DNA of 21,221 nucleotides from Symbiodinium natans (GCA_905221605.1 CAJNDS010001746.1:737797-759017), one strand, 5' to 3'; shown: positions 8,515-16,482, counted from the stretch's first letter. Notes: generated by a model from the sequence alone, not told the origin. Translations and numbers: made by a program.

Positions 8515-8551
8515 GTGACGTCGACGGGCAGCTTGCGGACAGGAGCCCGCA

Positions 8552-8920
8552 ATGCCAAATGCCAGCGTCCCTCTTGACTTGTATCAGATGCCGGACCCTA
8601 AAATCGCAATGCCAATCAGCCCTCTAGCAATGTTTCCAGGAGGCACCTCCGACGTGTTCGTTGCTGAGCTAATGCCCGACGCCGACGAGACGATGCGCCG
8701 CTACAGGCAGAAGATCAGTTTGTTAACTTGTGGGCTCCTTTGTCTGCTCGTTTTGTGCCCCTTCCTTCCGCTCCTCTTCCAGGTCGCTGTCTTCTCAGGG
8801 CGTCTTGGCATTTGTGAGAGTTCACGCCTAGAAGCCTTGGAGCTGCCCTGGCAAGAGCACAGCTTGTCCCACCCTCTTCTACACGTCGCTACTACATTCA
8901 CTACATATCACCCCTGCTAA
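8552..8920 (+). CDS. Hypothetical ORF with one membrane-like segment
   Basis: A 122-codon open frame starting ATG. Residues about 50-55 are basic (R-R-Y-R-Q-K) and are followed by roughly 25 hydrophobic residues rich in Leu, Cys, Val and Phe, like a transmembrane helix. No homolog is recognised. It lies between lectin-like exons on the same strand, so it may be chance intronic ORF, or an exon giving a membrane anchor. Splice sites were not resolved. Confidence 0.22.
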   Translation: MPNASVPLDLYQMPDPKIAMPISPLAMFPGGTSDVFVAELMPDADETMRRYRQKISLLTCGLLCLLVLCPFLPLLFQVAVFSGRLGICESSRLEALELPWQEHSLSHPLLHVATTFTTYHPC

Positions 8921-9263
8921 CACCTAAGGCAGATGCCTCAGAGCTTTGAACGTCCAACTGGATTCTGCGACCTGCGCCTTGGAGGCTGAGCCGGCCGCTT
9001 TTGCCGCATGTGGAGAAGGGTGTAGAAGGGTTTAGGCTGTTTAGGTCTTAGGATGCTTCAGGGCCCTAGAGACCCTAAACCCCAAACCGTTTCAACCCCA
9101 AACCCTAATTGCCCTAATTCCTCTCCAAAGAGGTTGCGTCCGGGGGCCACGGGGCTTCGAAGCTACCCAAAGAGTAGGATCCCCTTTCGTAATAAGGACC
9201 CCAATCTTGGTTTAGGGTTTAAGGTCCCCCCCAGAATTTCGGAGACCCGCTAATGGCCTCAAG

Positions 9264-9356
9264 GACCAGATGATCGAGGCCAACGAACTTGGCTCGTTGC
9301 TTTGGGATGAGTCACCTGGCATCATAAGACCACGAGGTGCCTTTCACCCGATCCAG
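9264..9356 (+). CDS. Probable exon, degenerate lectin-like (L-W-D-E...I-I-R)
   Basis: The acceptor is GGCCTCAAG and the donor CCAG|GTACCC at 9357; 93 nt, phase 0 at both ends, fully open. It reads D-Q-M-I-E-A-N-E-L-G-S-L-L-W-D-E-S-P-G-I and continues I-R-P-R-G. L-L-W-D...G-I-I-R resembles the W-x-x-D...I-R segment of the lectin repeats. The following 60 bases are TTTAGGG-like, as at other inferred intron starts. Confidence 0.5.
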
Positions 9357-10631
9357 GTACCCTTTAGAGATCTTTAGGGGCTCAGGGTTTCGGATGTTTG
9401 GGATGTTCAGGGTTCTTTGCGCATCCTACTTCCGAACATTTTCAGAGCGCTTTAAGGGCCAGACCAAAAGTGGGGTTTGAGGCGGCTTTAGGGTGCCTAC
9501 ACGCACAAGGGACATGTCTCATACCGACACCGAGAAAGGGACATGGAAAGCTTCGCAACTTGGACAGGCGAAGGGTCGTGGTGGGCCATTGCCGGACTTG
9601 TATGGTATGGATGACTTGGATGACTCCCACACCATGTCCAAAGCTCAATGTTCCAAAAAGGGCCCCCGCACAATTACCCGCAGTTCGACTTGCGTCCTTG
9701 TGTTCACGTGAGCAGCACAGGCTTCAAGGCTCATTGATTGTCCGAAGGGTGTCGCACATATTCTGATGCCAAGCAAGACACCCTAGAAGCCACCGTAGGG
9801 GGCTCAAAGTTCCAAGCTGGTGCAAGCGTGCCTTCACCGTCCGGGTCGGGCCTCCTCCCCCGTGGCCCGGGACCTCAGATTCCCTGTGACAGGTGCGGAT
9901 TACGGGTGCGGAATGCGGTGAATGCGGTGTAGGGGCGTCTTGTCGGTCTTCCCCCGGACGGCTCTGAGCCTTTTGAGCTGACATGAGCGGTAAGGCCACC
10001 TTACATGCCCTGAAGATGACTTGTCGCCTAAAGTTCTAAAGACTCCACAAAGCGTATCTCAGTTGGACCTCCTTAGACCTCCAAAACATTCCAAAACTCT
10101 GAGGGACCGGACCGACGACGCTCCGGAGCTTTCAATTGGATGCAGATTGCGGGCAGCACGTCGTGGCTTCTGGGCATTGATATATGGCGCAAGTCTTCGC
10201 ATTATGTGCTGCTGTCCTGTGCAGTCCTCGTAGGGTCGTAGGATAAACTCGAATCATCCTTTGATATCCTCTAAGCCATGACCTGGTACCACTGGTACCC
10301 TCCTTCGCGAGTTAGCCCGAAGTTGAGCTTAGACGTCGATCAAGCTCAGCCACAACTCTGAGCTGGGAATGTGGCTTTGCCCGCACAAGAGGAGTGTCTG
10401 AGTACCATTCTGGGAGACGTTGCTCCACGGGTGGACTGCAGTGACTGCCGGATGCCTCTATGTTTGATGACGTTGTGTGTGTGTGTAGACAGACGCACCG
10501 TTCTATTGCATCCCAATAGCCTCTAGAAGCCCGATAGGCGCACTGGGACGCCTTTTTAAAACTGAACAGGCCCACAGCAGAGGTCAAAACAGCGCCAAAA
10601 GACCCCAAAAGACCCCAATGCCCACAACGAG
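9357..10631. other. Non-coding stretch, possible cryptic exons only
   Basis: TTTAGGG-like units follow the preceding donor to about 9500. Short frames at 9510-9560 (G-T-C-L-I-P) and 9658-9710 (T-I-T-R-S-S-T-C-V) look faintly like C-L strands, but phases do not agree. A (GT)n run sits near 10474-10488. From 9720 to 10610 nothing recognisable was found. Confidence 0.45.
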
Positions 10632-10679
10632 GTCGGCAACGTGCACGGCTGCCAGCACCTATGGAGATCCCATTTCACA
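10632..10679 (+). CDS. Possible lectin-repeat exon fragment (V-G-N-V-H-G-C)
   Basis: After AACGAG the frame reads V-G-N-V-H-G-C-Q-H-L-W-R-S-H-F-T. G-N-V-H-G-C-Q parallels D-V-G-N-C and G-N-L-Y-V-H-D-C elsewhere, with a shortened path to the Trp. The end is arbitrary, since the frame stays open to a TAA at 10740. Confidence 0.42.
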
Positions 10680-10737
10680 CGCCGCCTGGTTGTGGAAGCC
10701 CGTTCCTTCTCCTTGGAGAAATGGCCCCCTTGCGAGC

Positions 10738-10800
10738 CCTAAACCCTGCCTAAACCCCAAACCTTAAACCCGAACCCTAAACCCTAAACCGCACACTGAG
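10738..10800 (+). repeat. CCCTAAA telomere-like tract
   Basis: CCCTAAACCCTG, CCTAAACCCC, CCCGAACCC and two adjacent CCCTAAA units lie immediately upstream of the acceptor at 10809-10810, the usual position of C-rich units in this window. Confidence 0.8.
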
Positions 10801-10810
10801 ACGATCCCAG

Positions 10811-10872
10811 TGCCGGGCGCGGTCACCATCACCAGCGTCAGCGAAGGCACGTGCATGAGACACCCAGCTGCA
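10811..10872 (+). CDS. Possible lectin-repeat exon fragment (G-T-C-M strand)
   Basis: After acceptor GATCCCAG the frame (2 nt, then codons) reads P-G-A-V-T-I-T-S-V-S-E-G-T-C-M-R-H. It aligns with G-A-Q-L-T-V-G-G-G-K-C-M at 4309. The donor is unresolved; CCTAAA and TTTAGGG units follow directly. Confidence 0.45.
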
Positions 10873-11180
10873 GACCTAAAGGCCCCCCTAAACCCCGACA
10901 AGGTTTAGGGTTTAGGAGTTTAGGACTACCCCCCACCCCCCCCACCAAAAACCTCCAACAGCCCTAAAGACAAAGCAATATCCAGAAACCCAAAACCCGG
11001 CTCTCTCCCCAAAGCAAGGGATCCAAACTCATACCCCGAAGGTACCCTGAAAGGTTCCGCTAACGCACTCCGAATATGGCTCCTTGATTCGTTTCAGGGG
11101 GATCTTGAAAAAGAGTCCCCCAACCCCAAGGGTGCAATCTTAGGGAACTTAGGGGTGTGAGCTAGAGTCCCCTGAACTAA

Positions 11181-11254
11181 GGCATCAACCGCATCATCCC
11201 CTGGAGACTCGTCGAGCAGCACAGCTCCGGGTGCCTTGGGGCTGGACATGGAAA
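11181..11254 (+). CDS. Lectin-repeat exon fragment (S-S-G-C-L-G strand)
   Basis: After GAACTAAG the frame reads G-I-N-R-I-I-P-W-R-L-V-E-Q-H-S-S-G-C-L-G and continues to a donor-like AAA|GTATGG at 11255. W-R-L-V-E-Q-H-S-S-G-C-L fits the W...C-L part of a repeat. TTTAGGG units follow the donor. Confidence 0.52.
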
Positions 11255-11363
11255 GTATGGCTAAAAACGTTTTAGAGTTTAGGGCCGTTTAGGGTTTGGG
11301 GTTCAAAAGGGTGAGGCTATCAGTGTCGTAGACACGTCATTTCCCTGCAAGGCCCTGGAAGCA

Positions 11364-11546
11364 TTTGTTTACACTCGGCAAACAAAGACCTGAAAAAGTC
11401 AAGAGTCTTGACGTCTGTGCTATTTGAAAAGTGCTGTGTTGTGGGGTTGCAGCACTTACATGCTCAAGACGTTCGGGAGATGAATAGCAGTAGGAAAACA
11501 AGTGGCACGACTACCGCAGGTAGACATGTACAGGAGTCGTTCTTCT
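11364..11546 (+). repeat. Diverged direct repeat, copy A, with terminal hairpin
   Basis: Begins TTTGTTTACACTCGGCAAAC, continuing AAA: its outer 9-nt arms pair at 8 of 9 positions. It shares long identical stretches with 12627-12828, including the 5' hairpin, GTGTTGTG/GTGTTGTA, TTCGGGA and AGGAAAACAAGTGGCAC plus the following ACTACCGCAGG. May be a small non-autonomous element. Confidence 0.75.
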
Positions 11547-11954
11547 ACAATCCTCCTTTGCAACTTTGCTACGAGATTGCGACCAAGAAAAAGCTCTCTA
11601 CATGTCCTTCCCTTCCGAGCAAAGGTACAAGCTCCTACCTTAAGGAAAGCGACTTGCTGTAACTGTACCCTGGCCTGGCGGCCTCGCTGCGAGGTCCTGC
11701 ATTTCTGAGCGGAGTAGTTTTATGTGGAGGCTGAATACAACTTGGGAGGTATGCACGATAACTTGTGCGGTGCTGGGCAGTTCGTACTCAACGTGGCAAG
11801 AAAACAAGCGGTCAACGCGAGGTCCGAGGATCTATCCTGTCAGCTTCTGCGCTTTGCAAACGGACTCATTGGGAGACCATCGTCCATCGGGACAGTGTCG
11901 AAGGACACCAAGCCCCTTCGGTATGGAATCCACAAACCGCCCTAAACCCTCTAG
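11547..11954. other. Non-coding stretch upstream of exon 11955
   Basis: No motif-bearing exon was found here. A long open frame begins at 11722 but lacks any family signature. The stretch ends with CGCCCTAAACCCTCTAG, a telomere-like unit fused to the acceptor. Confidence 0.45.
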
Positions 11955-12051
11955 GATCTCGACAACGCGCCACGAATTTGGGTCTCAGCCGGCTGCAAGG
12001 ACGCCACCTTCAAAGGAAAGGCCGGCGCGGGTGCACGTGCAGTGTCTGCAG
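11955..12051 (+). CDS. Probable exon with good splice sites, lectin-like
   Basis: The acceptor is ACCCTCTAG and the donor GCAG|GTAACC at 12052; 97 nt, phase 0 to 1, GC-rich third positions. It reads D-L-D-N-A-P-R-I-W-V-S-A-G-C-K-D-A-T-F-K followed by an Ala/Gly-rich tail. I-W-V-S-A-G-C-K-D-A-T resembles the V-x-x-C-x-D-x-x-N part of ricin B repeats, but no Q-x-W follows, so the family call is tentative. Confidence 0.52.
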
Positions 12052-12626
12052 GTAACCATTCCCTATCCTATACCCATCGTTCGAAGACGGCGACCAGCCC
12101 CAGCACGTGCATGTCCCTTCTACCTACCTGCAGCACGAGAGTACTCCGGGCTTTACTGGAATGCCTGTGGCTGCTTCGCGTGCTGTCCCGGCTCCGTTTG
12201 TGCCAAGCGCGTCAGACAAAGGCAGCCACAACAACAACCGAACGAGGTTCGCCGACAATCGCCGCCATTCCACCCAACATGAAGCTGCGCCGCATCCCCA
12301 CTTTCGTGGGCCGACACCTGTTGCATTCGCGCCGAACCTCCGGATGGCTCACACTGGTCTAAGCCCAAGTGAGCCTCCCGCAGCCATACCTGATGCAAAG
12401 CCTATTCCGCCTGATTTGCGCATCCGTGCTGCAGGGCGTTGCATCATCAAACCTTGGACCTAGATGATCTGCCTAGATGGCCATCCCTGTTTTCAGGCGG
12501 GGATGGTATCACAACTGCTTTGTTGCCGCAACCTTGCGTTGAGTCATAACCTAGTGGTGTGAACCAGCAGGCTAGCAGTGGAGTAGACGTCTCCCAACTT
12601 AACCATCGCTCGCACGAGCGCGGAGA
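12052..12626. other. Non-coding stretch, no gene recognised
   Basis: Overlapping open frames on both strands (60-118 codons) show no motif or consistent codon pattern. Few telomere-like units. Treated as intron. Confidence 0.45.
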
Positions 12627-12828
12627 TTTGTTTACACTCGGCAAACAAGGACCTGACTGTGCTGCTTGAAGCGCACCGTGTTGTATGTTTGCAACACCTG
12701 CATGTTATTTTACACAACACTGTCTTTAGAAAATGGTTCAAGACCTTCGGGAACTGAATATCAGCAGGAAAACAAGTGGCACAACTACCGCAGGCCCGCA
12801 GGTACATATGTACAGGAGTTGTTCTTCA
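12627..12828 (+). repeat. Diverged direct repeat, copy B, with terminal hairpin
   Basis: Second copy of the element at 11364-11546, in the same orientation and 1,263 bases downstream. It begins with the same TTTGTTT...AAACAA hairpin and ends with the same GTACAGGAGTYGTTCTTC block. Relative to copy A it has an extra stretch of about 30 bases (near 12706-12737) and a 7-bp GCCCGCA-like insertion. Confidence 0.75.
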
Positions 12829-12897
12829 AGGTTTAAGATTTCGGGTTTTTCATAGTCATATTGTATATAACCGATAGAACTCTACGGGGGCCCCCAG

Positions 12898-12946
12898 ATC
12901 CACCCCAGGTGCATGGATGACTCCGGGAACGCCGCGAAGCTCGGAG
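12898..12946 (+). CDS. Lectin-repeat exon (R-C-M-D-D-S-G-N)
   Basis: The acceptor GGCCCCCAG is followed by I-H-P-R-C-M-D-D-S-G-N-A-A-K-L-G-G and the canonical donor GAG|GTAAGT at 12947. C-M-D-D-S-G-N...G is the C-L-D-x-x-G strand of a ricin B repeat and should lead into V-x-x-C, which the next exon begins with. Phase is 1 at the donor but the best acceptor at 13081 is phase 2, so one boundary is off. Confidence 0.65.
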
Positions 12947-13080
12947 GTAAGTGGGAAAGATGTCCGGGTCTAGGGGTTTCGGGGGTTTGGGTGGGGTTCA
13001 GGATTAGGGGTTTTGAAGGGTTATGAGGGTGCTACGTTCCAAGCCCGTCGGCGTCTTGTTTGTCGTGCGTTCGAGCCGAG
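12947..13080 (+). other. Inferred short intron, G-rich heptamer variants
   Basis: From the donor GTAAGT to CCGAG at 13076-13080. Its first 70 bases are GGGTCTAGGGGTTTCGGGGGTTTGGG-type degenerate heptamers. Alternative acceptors such as TTCCAAG (ending 13043) would reconcile the phase with the preceding exon. Confidence 0.5.
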
Positions 13081-13365
13081 GAGAAACGTCTACGTGCACA
13101 AATGCCACAACGGGAACAACCAGCTGTGGTACATGCTGGGTGGGAACATCTTCACGCTGCGTGACCACAAGTGCTTGGACTACTCCATGGACGGCTCAGA
13201 CAACGTCTACATGCACGAGTGCCATGACGGTGCCAACCAGAAGTGGTACTTTGATGAGGACAAAAAAGCCATCCGCAGCGAGCACGACCACCGATGCCTG
13301 GACATGTCCCTCAACCCGTGGGGTAACCTCTATGTGCACGACTGCCACTTCAAAACGAATCAACA
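13081..13365 (+). CDS. Three-repeat ricin B-type lectin exon
   Basis: The longest and clearest coding block: 285 nt, phase 2 at both ends, with acceptor CCGAG (ending 13080) and donor CAACA|GTTTGC at 13366. It reads N-V-Y-V-H-K-C-H-N-G-N-N-Q-L-W-Y-M..., then C-L-D-Y-S-M-D-G-S-D-N-V-Y-M-H-E-C and H-D-G-A-N-Q-K-W-Y-F-D-E-D-K-K-A-I-R-S, then H-R-C-L-D-M and N-L-Y-V-H-D-C-H-F-K-T-N-Q-Q. That is two full Q-x-W repeats plus the first half of a third, which the intron cuts just before the expected Trp. The V-Y/L-x-H-x-C, N-Q-x-W-Y and C-L-D motifs match CBM13/ricin B sugar-binding repeats. The frame stays open past 13365 to 13546 but loses the motif. The lack of internal introns contrasts with every other repeat in the window. 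Confidence 0.93.
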
Positions 13366-15120
13366 GTTTGCCCCTTGTCAGCGCACAGGAACAGGAAGTG
13401 CAGAGCAGGTCGCAGAGACCCAAGATCCAAGGTACGAGAGGAGATGTCGAGCAAGGCCTTTACCATGGGCCTCCACCTTGACTGCACGGTCGCTTTGTGG
13501 AAAATTGGGGGGTCCAACATCTGCCAAAGGACATGCGTGTAGGTGAGGGCCACATCTGGTCAAAAAAACCACCTGCGTTTTTGCCGTCTGCCATCCTCCA
13601 AGGAAGAGAGGTTATCACACGGTTTGGTTTCATGCGCATGGTTCAGTGGATTTGTTTTTCCGTGAAACAGTGTGCCAACACTATGGGACTAAGCGGTTCT
13701 GCTGTGCAGAGCAAGAAGGTGTAGAGCGCTTTCACTGGCAGGCGCAGGACTTCGGGCACCTCCAACTATCGATTTTGCGCTCTCGCCAAGGTTCCGCGCA
13801 CGTTCCGCGCTCTGAATCTAAATCATGCTCCCGCCTCCCGCGCTTTGAGGCATCGCTCCGCGTCGCAAAGAGCAGGGACGCTCTGCGCCTGTGGGTTTCG
13901 GGCTCTCGCTTGTGGGTTTCCAATGTTTCCTTCATGCGCCCGAGCAAGCGGCGCTCTCGTCTAGGTCCTGTGCGACGTCACGTGTCGTCGCTTTGGGAAT
14001 TGGGCGCTCTCGCCCAGGTCCCGTGCACATCCAGAGCTCCAAACCTCGCACATCCATGGCGTGACATGCATTTCGTGTTCTTTAAGGAAGGCTTTTGGGT
14101 ACGGAAATCTCGCAAGTTACCTCGCGTGGTATGTTTGTCGAAGGTACGGCAAAAATCACGTGGGGTGGGATGCTGGTCGTGACATGGAAGGTAGGTGGCC
14201 TCGCAATTTTCTTTTTGTCTCTTGGAACGTAAGAAAACCTCGCAAATCACGTGGGGTGGCATGTTTTTGTTTTTTTCTAGGGGTTTGTTTGGTATGCTTC
14301 TCGTCTTTGGGACAGACGTAGTAACGTAGTACGCGGGGGGGACCTCGGAGCTCTGGTGACTCGAAAGCCGATCTGGGTAGTACAAACACGAACTCGCGTG
14401 GGCACCTACAGGTTTTTGGACTCTTGGAGTGGTCCCTGGAGAGCTTCTTGTGGTAAGGAGTGCTCTTGTCGGCAGAGGTCCTTTTCCCAAACCCTTTTCA
14501 GATGAGCTCTACTTAGAGCTGTCGGTGCTGGTGCCTGTGTCTGTGGCAATCATGCAATCATGCAAACCATTAGGTCTTGGTGTTGCAGATCCTAGGACGC
14601 TGACTCCCAGCAGATCACCGTCGAGCCTGTGGGGAGCCATTCCAAGTTCCGGCTCAGGCCCGCTAAGACTTGCTAAGAGGCCACAGATATATAGAAAAAA
14701 AAACATAAACAAACATAAAAAATCACACCCATAAGCATCTATAGACATATAAACAGATATACACAGATATAAGCAGATATAACAGATGTAAACATATATA
14801 ACATATATAAACATATATAACAGATATAAACAGATATAAACAGAAAAAAGCAGATATAAATAGATACAAACAGATATAAGCAGATATCAACATACATAGA
14901 CATATATAAACACATATATACATATATAAGCATGCATAAACATATCTGTAAACATATATAGCATATATAGAAACACATACAGACACATATACACAAACAT
15001 ACTAAAAAACATATAAAACATATAGAAGCATGTATATGTATATATATATATCATACAGATATACATACGTGAATATATAAATAGGGGCTCTGAGAGCTAC
15101 TGTAAGCGCAGCTTAAAAAG
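13366..15120. other. Long inferred intron with local repeats and AT satellite
   Basis: About 1.75 kb without a firm exon. It holds three copies of a roughly 25-bp GCGCTCTCGYCYAGGTYCYGTGC-like unit (about 13778, 13950, 14006), two identical-but-one AAATCACGTGGGGTGGSATG units (14153 and 14244), and the AT satellite at 14690-15085. At 13725-13760 one frame reads E-R-F-H-W-Q-A-Q-D-F, too weak to call. Confidence 0.55.
14690..15085. repeat. AT-rich satellite of ATATAAACAG-like units
   Basis: Roughly 10-bp units (CAGATATAAA, ACATATATAA and variants) repeat for about 400 bases and end in a (TA)n stretch near 15035-15052. Reading frames in it encode only Y/I/C/V/L-rich simple sequence and are not genes. 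Confidence 0.9.
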
Positions 15121-15222
15121 GATGACCGTCTCCACTTGGACACGCTGCGCAGGCGCCATCCGCACACGCTGCCCAAGGAGTGGACCTACGACTCCACGAA
15201 GAAGCGCCGAAGCAAGCACGGA
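15121..15222 (+). CDS. Lectin-repeat exon (K-E-W-T-Y-D core)
   Basis: After TTAAAAAG the frame reads D-D-R-L-H-L-D-T-L-R-R-R-H-P-H-T-L-P-K-E, then W-T-Y-D-S-T-K-K-R-R-S-K-H-G. K-E-W-T-Y-D-S-T-K-K-R-x-R-S-K-H-G is the Q-x-W...I-R-S stretch of a ricin B repeat, close to Q-K-W-Y-F-D-E-D-K-K-A-I-R-S-E-H-D at 13228, with one residue apparently missing at the Ile. The frame stays open to TAA at 15322; the true donor is unknown. Confidence 0.63.
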
Positions 15223-15374
15223 TCATTTGCCCAAAGGGCTCTAGAGGATAGAGGATGCTGGGCCGTCTACCGTCTGACCGTATGTCGCATGAGGAGGCTT
15301 TCTCCCATGCCACAGCCTTTTTAACCCAATAAGCCCAGCAAACCCAGCAAACCAACGCCCGACCAAAGCCTCAG

Positions 15375-15471
15375 GATCATCAAGAAGAGCGGCGCCAACA
15401 AGTGCCTGGAAGCTCAGGGCCGCGGCCGGGTGGAAGAGGTGGGCTGCTCGGAGCGCCCCTCTGGGCCGCAA
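15375..15471 (+). CDS. Lectin-repeat exon (N-K-C-L-E...V-G-C)
   Basis: The acceptor is AAAGCCTCAG (ending 15374), entry phase 2, with a likely donor CGCAA|GTTGAT at 15472. It reads I-I-K-K-S-G-A-N-K-C-L-E-A-Q-G-R-G-R-V-E, then E-V-G-C-S-E-R-P-S-G-P-Q. I-x-K...N-K-C-L-E...R-V-E-E-V-G-C-S is a textbook ricin B C-L-D to V-x-x-C passage, cut just before the Q-x-W Trp. Very high GC3. Confidence 0.78.
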
Positions 15472-15677
15472 GTTGATGGGGGGCTTCGGAGGTTTTGGTT
15501 GGCTTTTTGTGGGCTTCTGGCCTCCTCATCCTTTAAGCTCAGCGTTTCACTTTTTTTACTTCTATAGCAGAAGCGAACGAGGCCCTTGGGATGTTGTCCT
15601 TGGGATCTCTTTTTCAGAAGGATTTCTAGGCCCCAGGCCCAGCGAATCTACACGGGTTGCGCCTGCCTTGCGCAAAG

Positions 15678-15780
15678 GCATCGAGCAGCAGTGGACCATG
15701 TCGCATGGACTACCCGGCCTTGTTGACGCACCCATGCAATGCCCCGGAGACCAGGATGCTCTGCCGAATTTCATGTGGGA
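15678..15780 (+). CDS. Lectin-repeat exon (Q-Q-W-T-M ... F-M-W)
   Basis: The pyrimidine-rich acceptor CCTTGCGCAAAG precedes I-E-Q-Q-W-T-M-S-H-G, then P-G-L-V-D-A-P-M-Q-C-P-G-D-Q-D-A-L-P-N-F and M-W, with a donor GGGA|GTTTGA at 15781 (phase 2). Q-Q-W-T and C...L-P-N-F-M-W give two successive core positions. If the donor is wrong the frame stops at 15797. Confidence 0.68.
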
Positions 15781-16129
15781 GTTTGAAGGGGACAGATGAC
15801 GGGCTCAAGCTAGACCCCAACACTAAACCCTAAGCTTTGAACCCTAGACCCTAAAACTTTACTTACACCCTCAAGTGCCTAAAGACATCACCCCCCCTTA
15901 AACCCTTCAAGCCCTAAACCCTGCGTTGAAACTCCGCAGGACTACCCCTGTAAGCCAAAAGACCGCAGAGGTTCCAGTGGTTCAAACGGCTTGAAGCTCT
16001 CAGGTCGGTTCAGGGTCTTTTTTGGGTTTTGAAGGGCTTTTAGGGTTTAGGGCCTCTAGGGCCTCCGGGTTTCCTACATGTCTCAACTGTGCCCGAGTCC
16101 CCTAGTCTAGACTTCTTCAGCGGCTTCAG
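15781..16129 (+). other. Inferred intron with CCCTAAA then TTTAGGG tracts
   Basis: C-rich units (CACTAAACCCTAAGC, CCCTAGACCCTAAAAC, CCCTTAAACCC) lie at about 15820-15925 and G-rich units (TTTTAGGGTTTAGGGCC) at about 16035-16065. The order is the reverse of that in the introns at 6424 and 19695, but still self-complementary. Confidence 0.5.
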
Positions 16130-16183
16130 AGCCTGAACGTCGCAAACCTCCCTCATGACAACCCAGAGTTGCAGAAGCTTCGG
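16130..16183 (+). CDS. Possible lectin-repeat exon fragment (N-V-A-N...L-Q-K)
   Basis: After CGGCTTCAG the frame reads S-L-N-V-A-N-L-P-H-D-N-P-E-L-Q-K-L-R. N-V-x-N-x-x-H-D-N-x-x-L-Q-K matches the V-x-x-C-H-D-x-x-N-Q-K layout with Cys replaced by Leu and Trp by Leu. It is the last lectin-like block and may be decayed. Confidence 0.42.
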
Positions 16184-16268
16184 GGCCCTCAGAATCCTCA
16201 GGGCCCTCAGAGCCATGTCACCGCACACGTGCTCATGGTCTAAAGCTTCACACTGCCAAGCTGCCCAG

Positions 16269-16351
16269 GTCATCAGCTATGTGAGGAAGACGCACGCCCA
16301 GCTCGAGTACAAGTGCAGCCACGTCTCCTCGCTGGGAGCCTTGAAGCAAAC
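16269..16351 (+). CDS. Exon of unnamed Cys repeat (L-E-Y-K-C strand)
   Basis: The acceptor AGCTGCCCAG (ending 16268) precedes V-I-S-Y-V-R-K-T-H-A-Q-L-E-Y-K-C-S-H-V-S, then S-L-G-A-L-K-Q, with a donor-like AAAC|GTGTTG at 16352. High GC3 and good splice context. V-I-S-Y...L-E-Y-K-C is the layout seen at the end of dermatopontin-like Cys repeats; the assignment is only by pattern. Confidence 0.6.
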
Positions 16352-16370
16352 GTGTTGAAGGGTACCCAAA

Positions 16371-16482
16371 ACCCTATGAACCCTATAAACCCTATAAACC
16401 TGTAGACCCTACAAACCCTACAAACCCTATAAACCCTATAAACCCTATAAACCCCATAAACCCTATAAAAACTATAAACCCT
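16371..16482 (+). repeat. CCCTATAAA 9-mer tandem array
   Basis: About ten units of CCCTATAAA, with CCCTACAAA and CCTGTAGAC variants, immediately downstream of the preceding donor. A nonamer derivative of CCCTAAA with TA inserted. Confidence 0.9.

Larger units (their letters stand above)
545..16180 (+). other. Multi-exon gene region encoding ricin B-type lectin (beta-trefoil) repeats
   Basis: About 27 short exon-like blocks on the + strand encode pieces of ricin B / CBM13-like repeats. Such repeats bind sugars through a beta-trefoil fold and carry a Q-x-W (here often Q-K-W-Y-F or Q-x-F-Y-F) core preceded by V-x-x-C and followed by G-x-x-L-x...C-L-D. The clearest are at 1298, 3543, 5264, 13081 and 15375. 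No catalytic domain is visible between them. The likely product is a long, multi-repeat carbohydrate-binding protein; secretion is unknown because no signal peptide exon was found. All blocks share strand and spacing, which supports one long gene, but two or more tandem genes cannot be excluded. Splice phases agree only for part of the chain, so some blocks may be decayed or belong to skipped exons. Confidence 0.75.

Noticed and set aside
8250-8558. Minus-strand frame with a faint lectin-like segment (C-L-T-L-R-N-S...K-K-W)
   Set aside because: A single weak resemblance on the opposite strand, overlapping a + strand block with a better acceptor. Splice context is absent.
11722-12282. 186-codon + strand open frame
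   Set aside because: It is the longest open frame but has no motif, and a better exon with both splice sites lies inside it in another frame (11955-12051). It is probably chance in GC-rich DNA.
13978-14490. 170-codon minus-strand frame
   Set aside because: It lies over local repeats, has no domain pattern, and every supported exon is on the + strand.
14509-14996. Minus-strand frames rich in Tyr/Ile/Cys suggesting a membrane protein
   Set aside because: They are direct translations of the AT satellite units and repeat with its period.
545-16180. Possible ribosome-inactivating toxin because of ricin B similarity
   Set aside because: Only sugar-binding B-type repeats are seen. No A-chain-like catalytic exon was recognised, and B-type repeats are widespread in non-toxic proteins.
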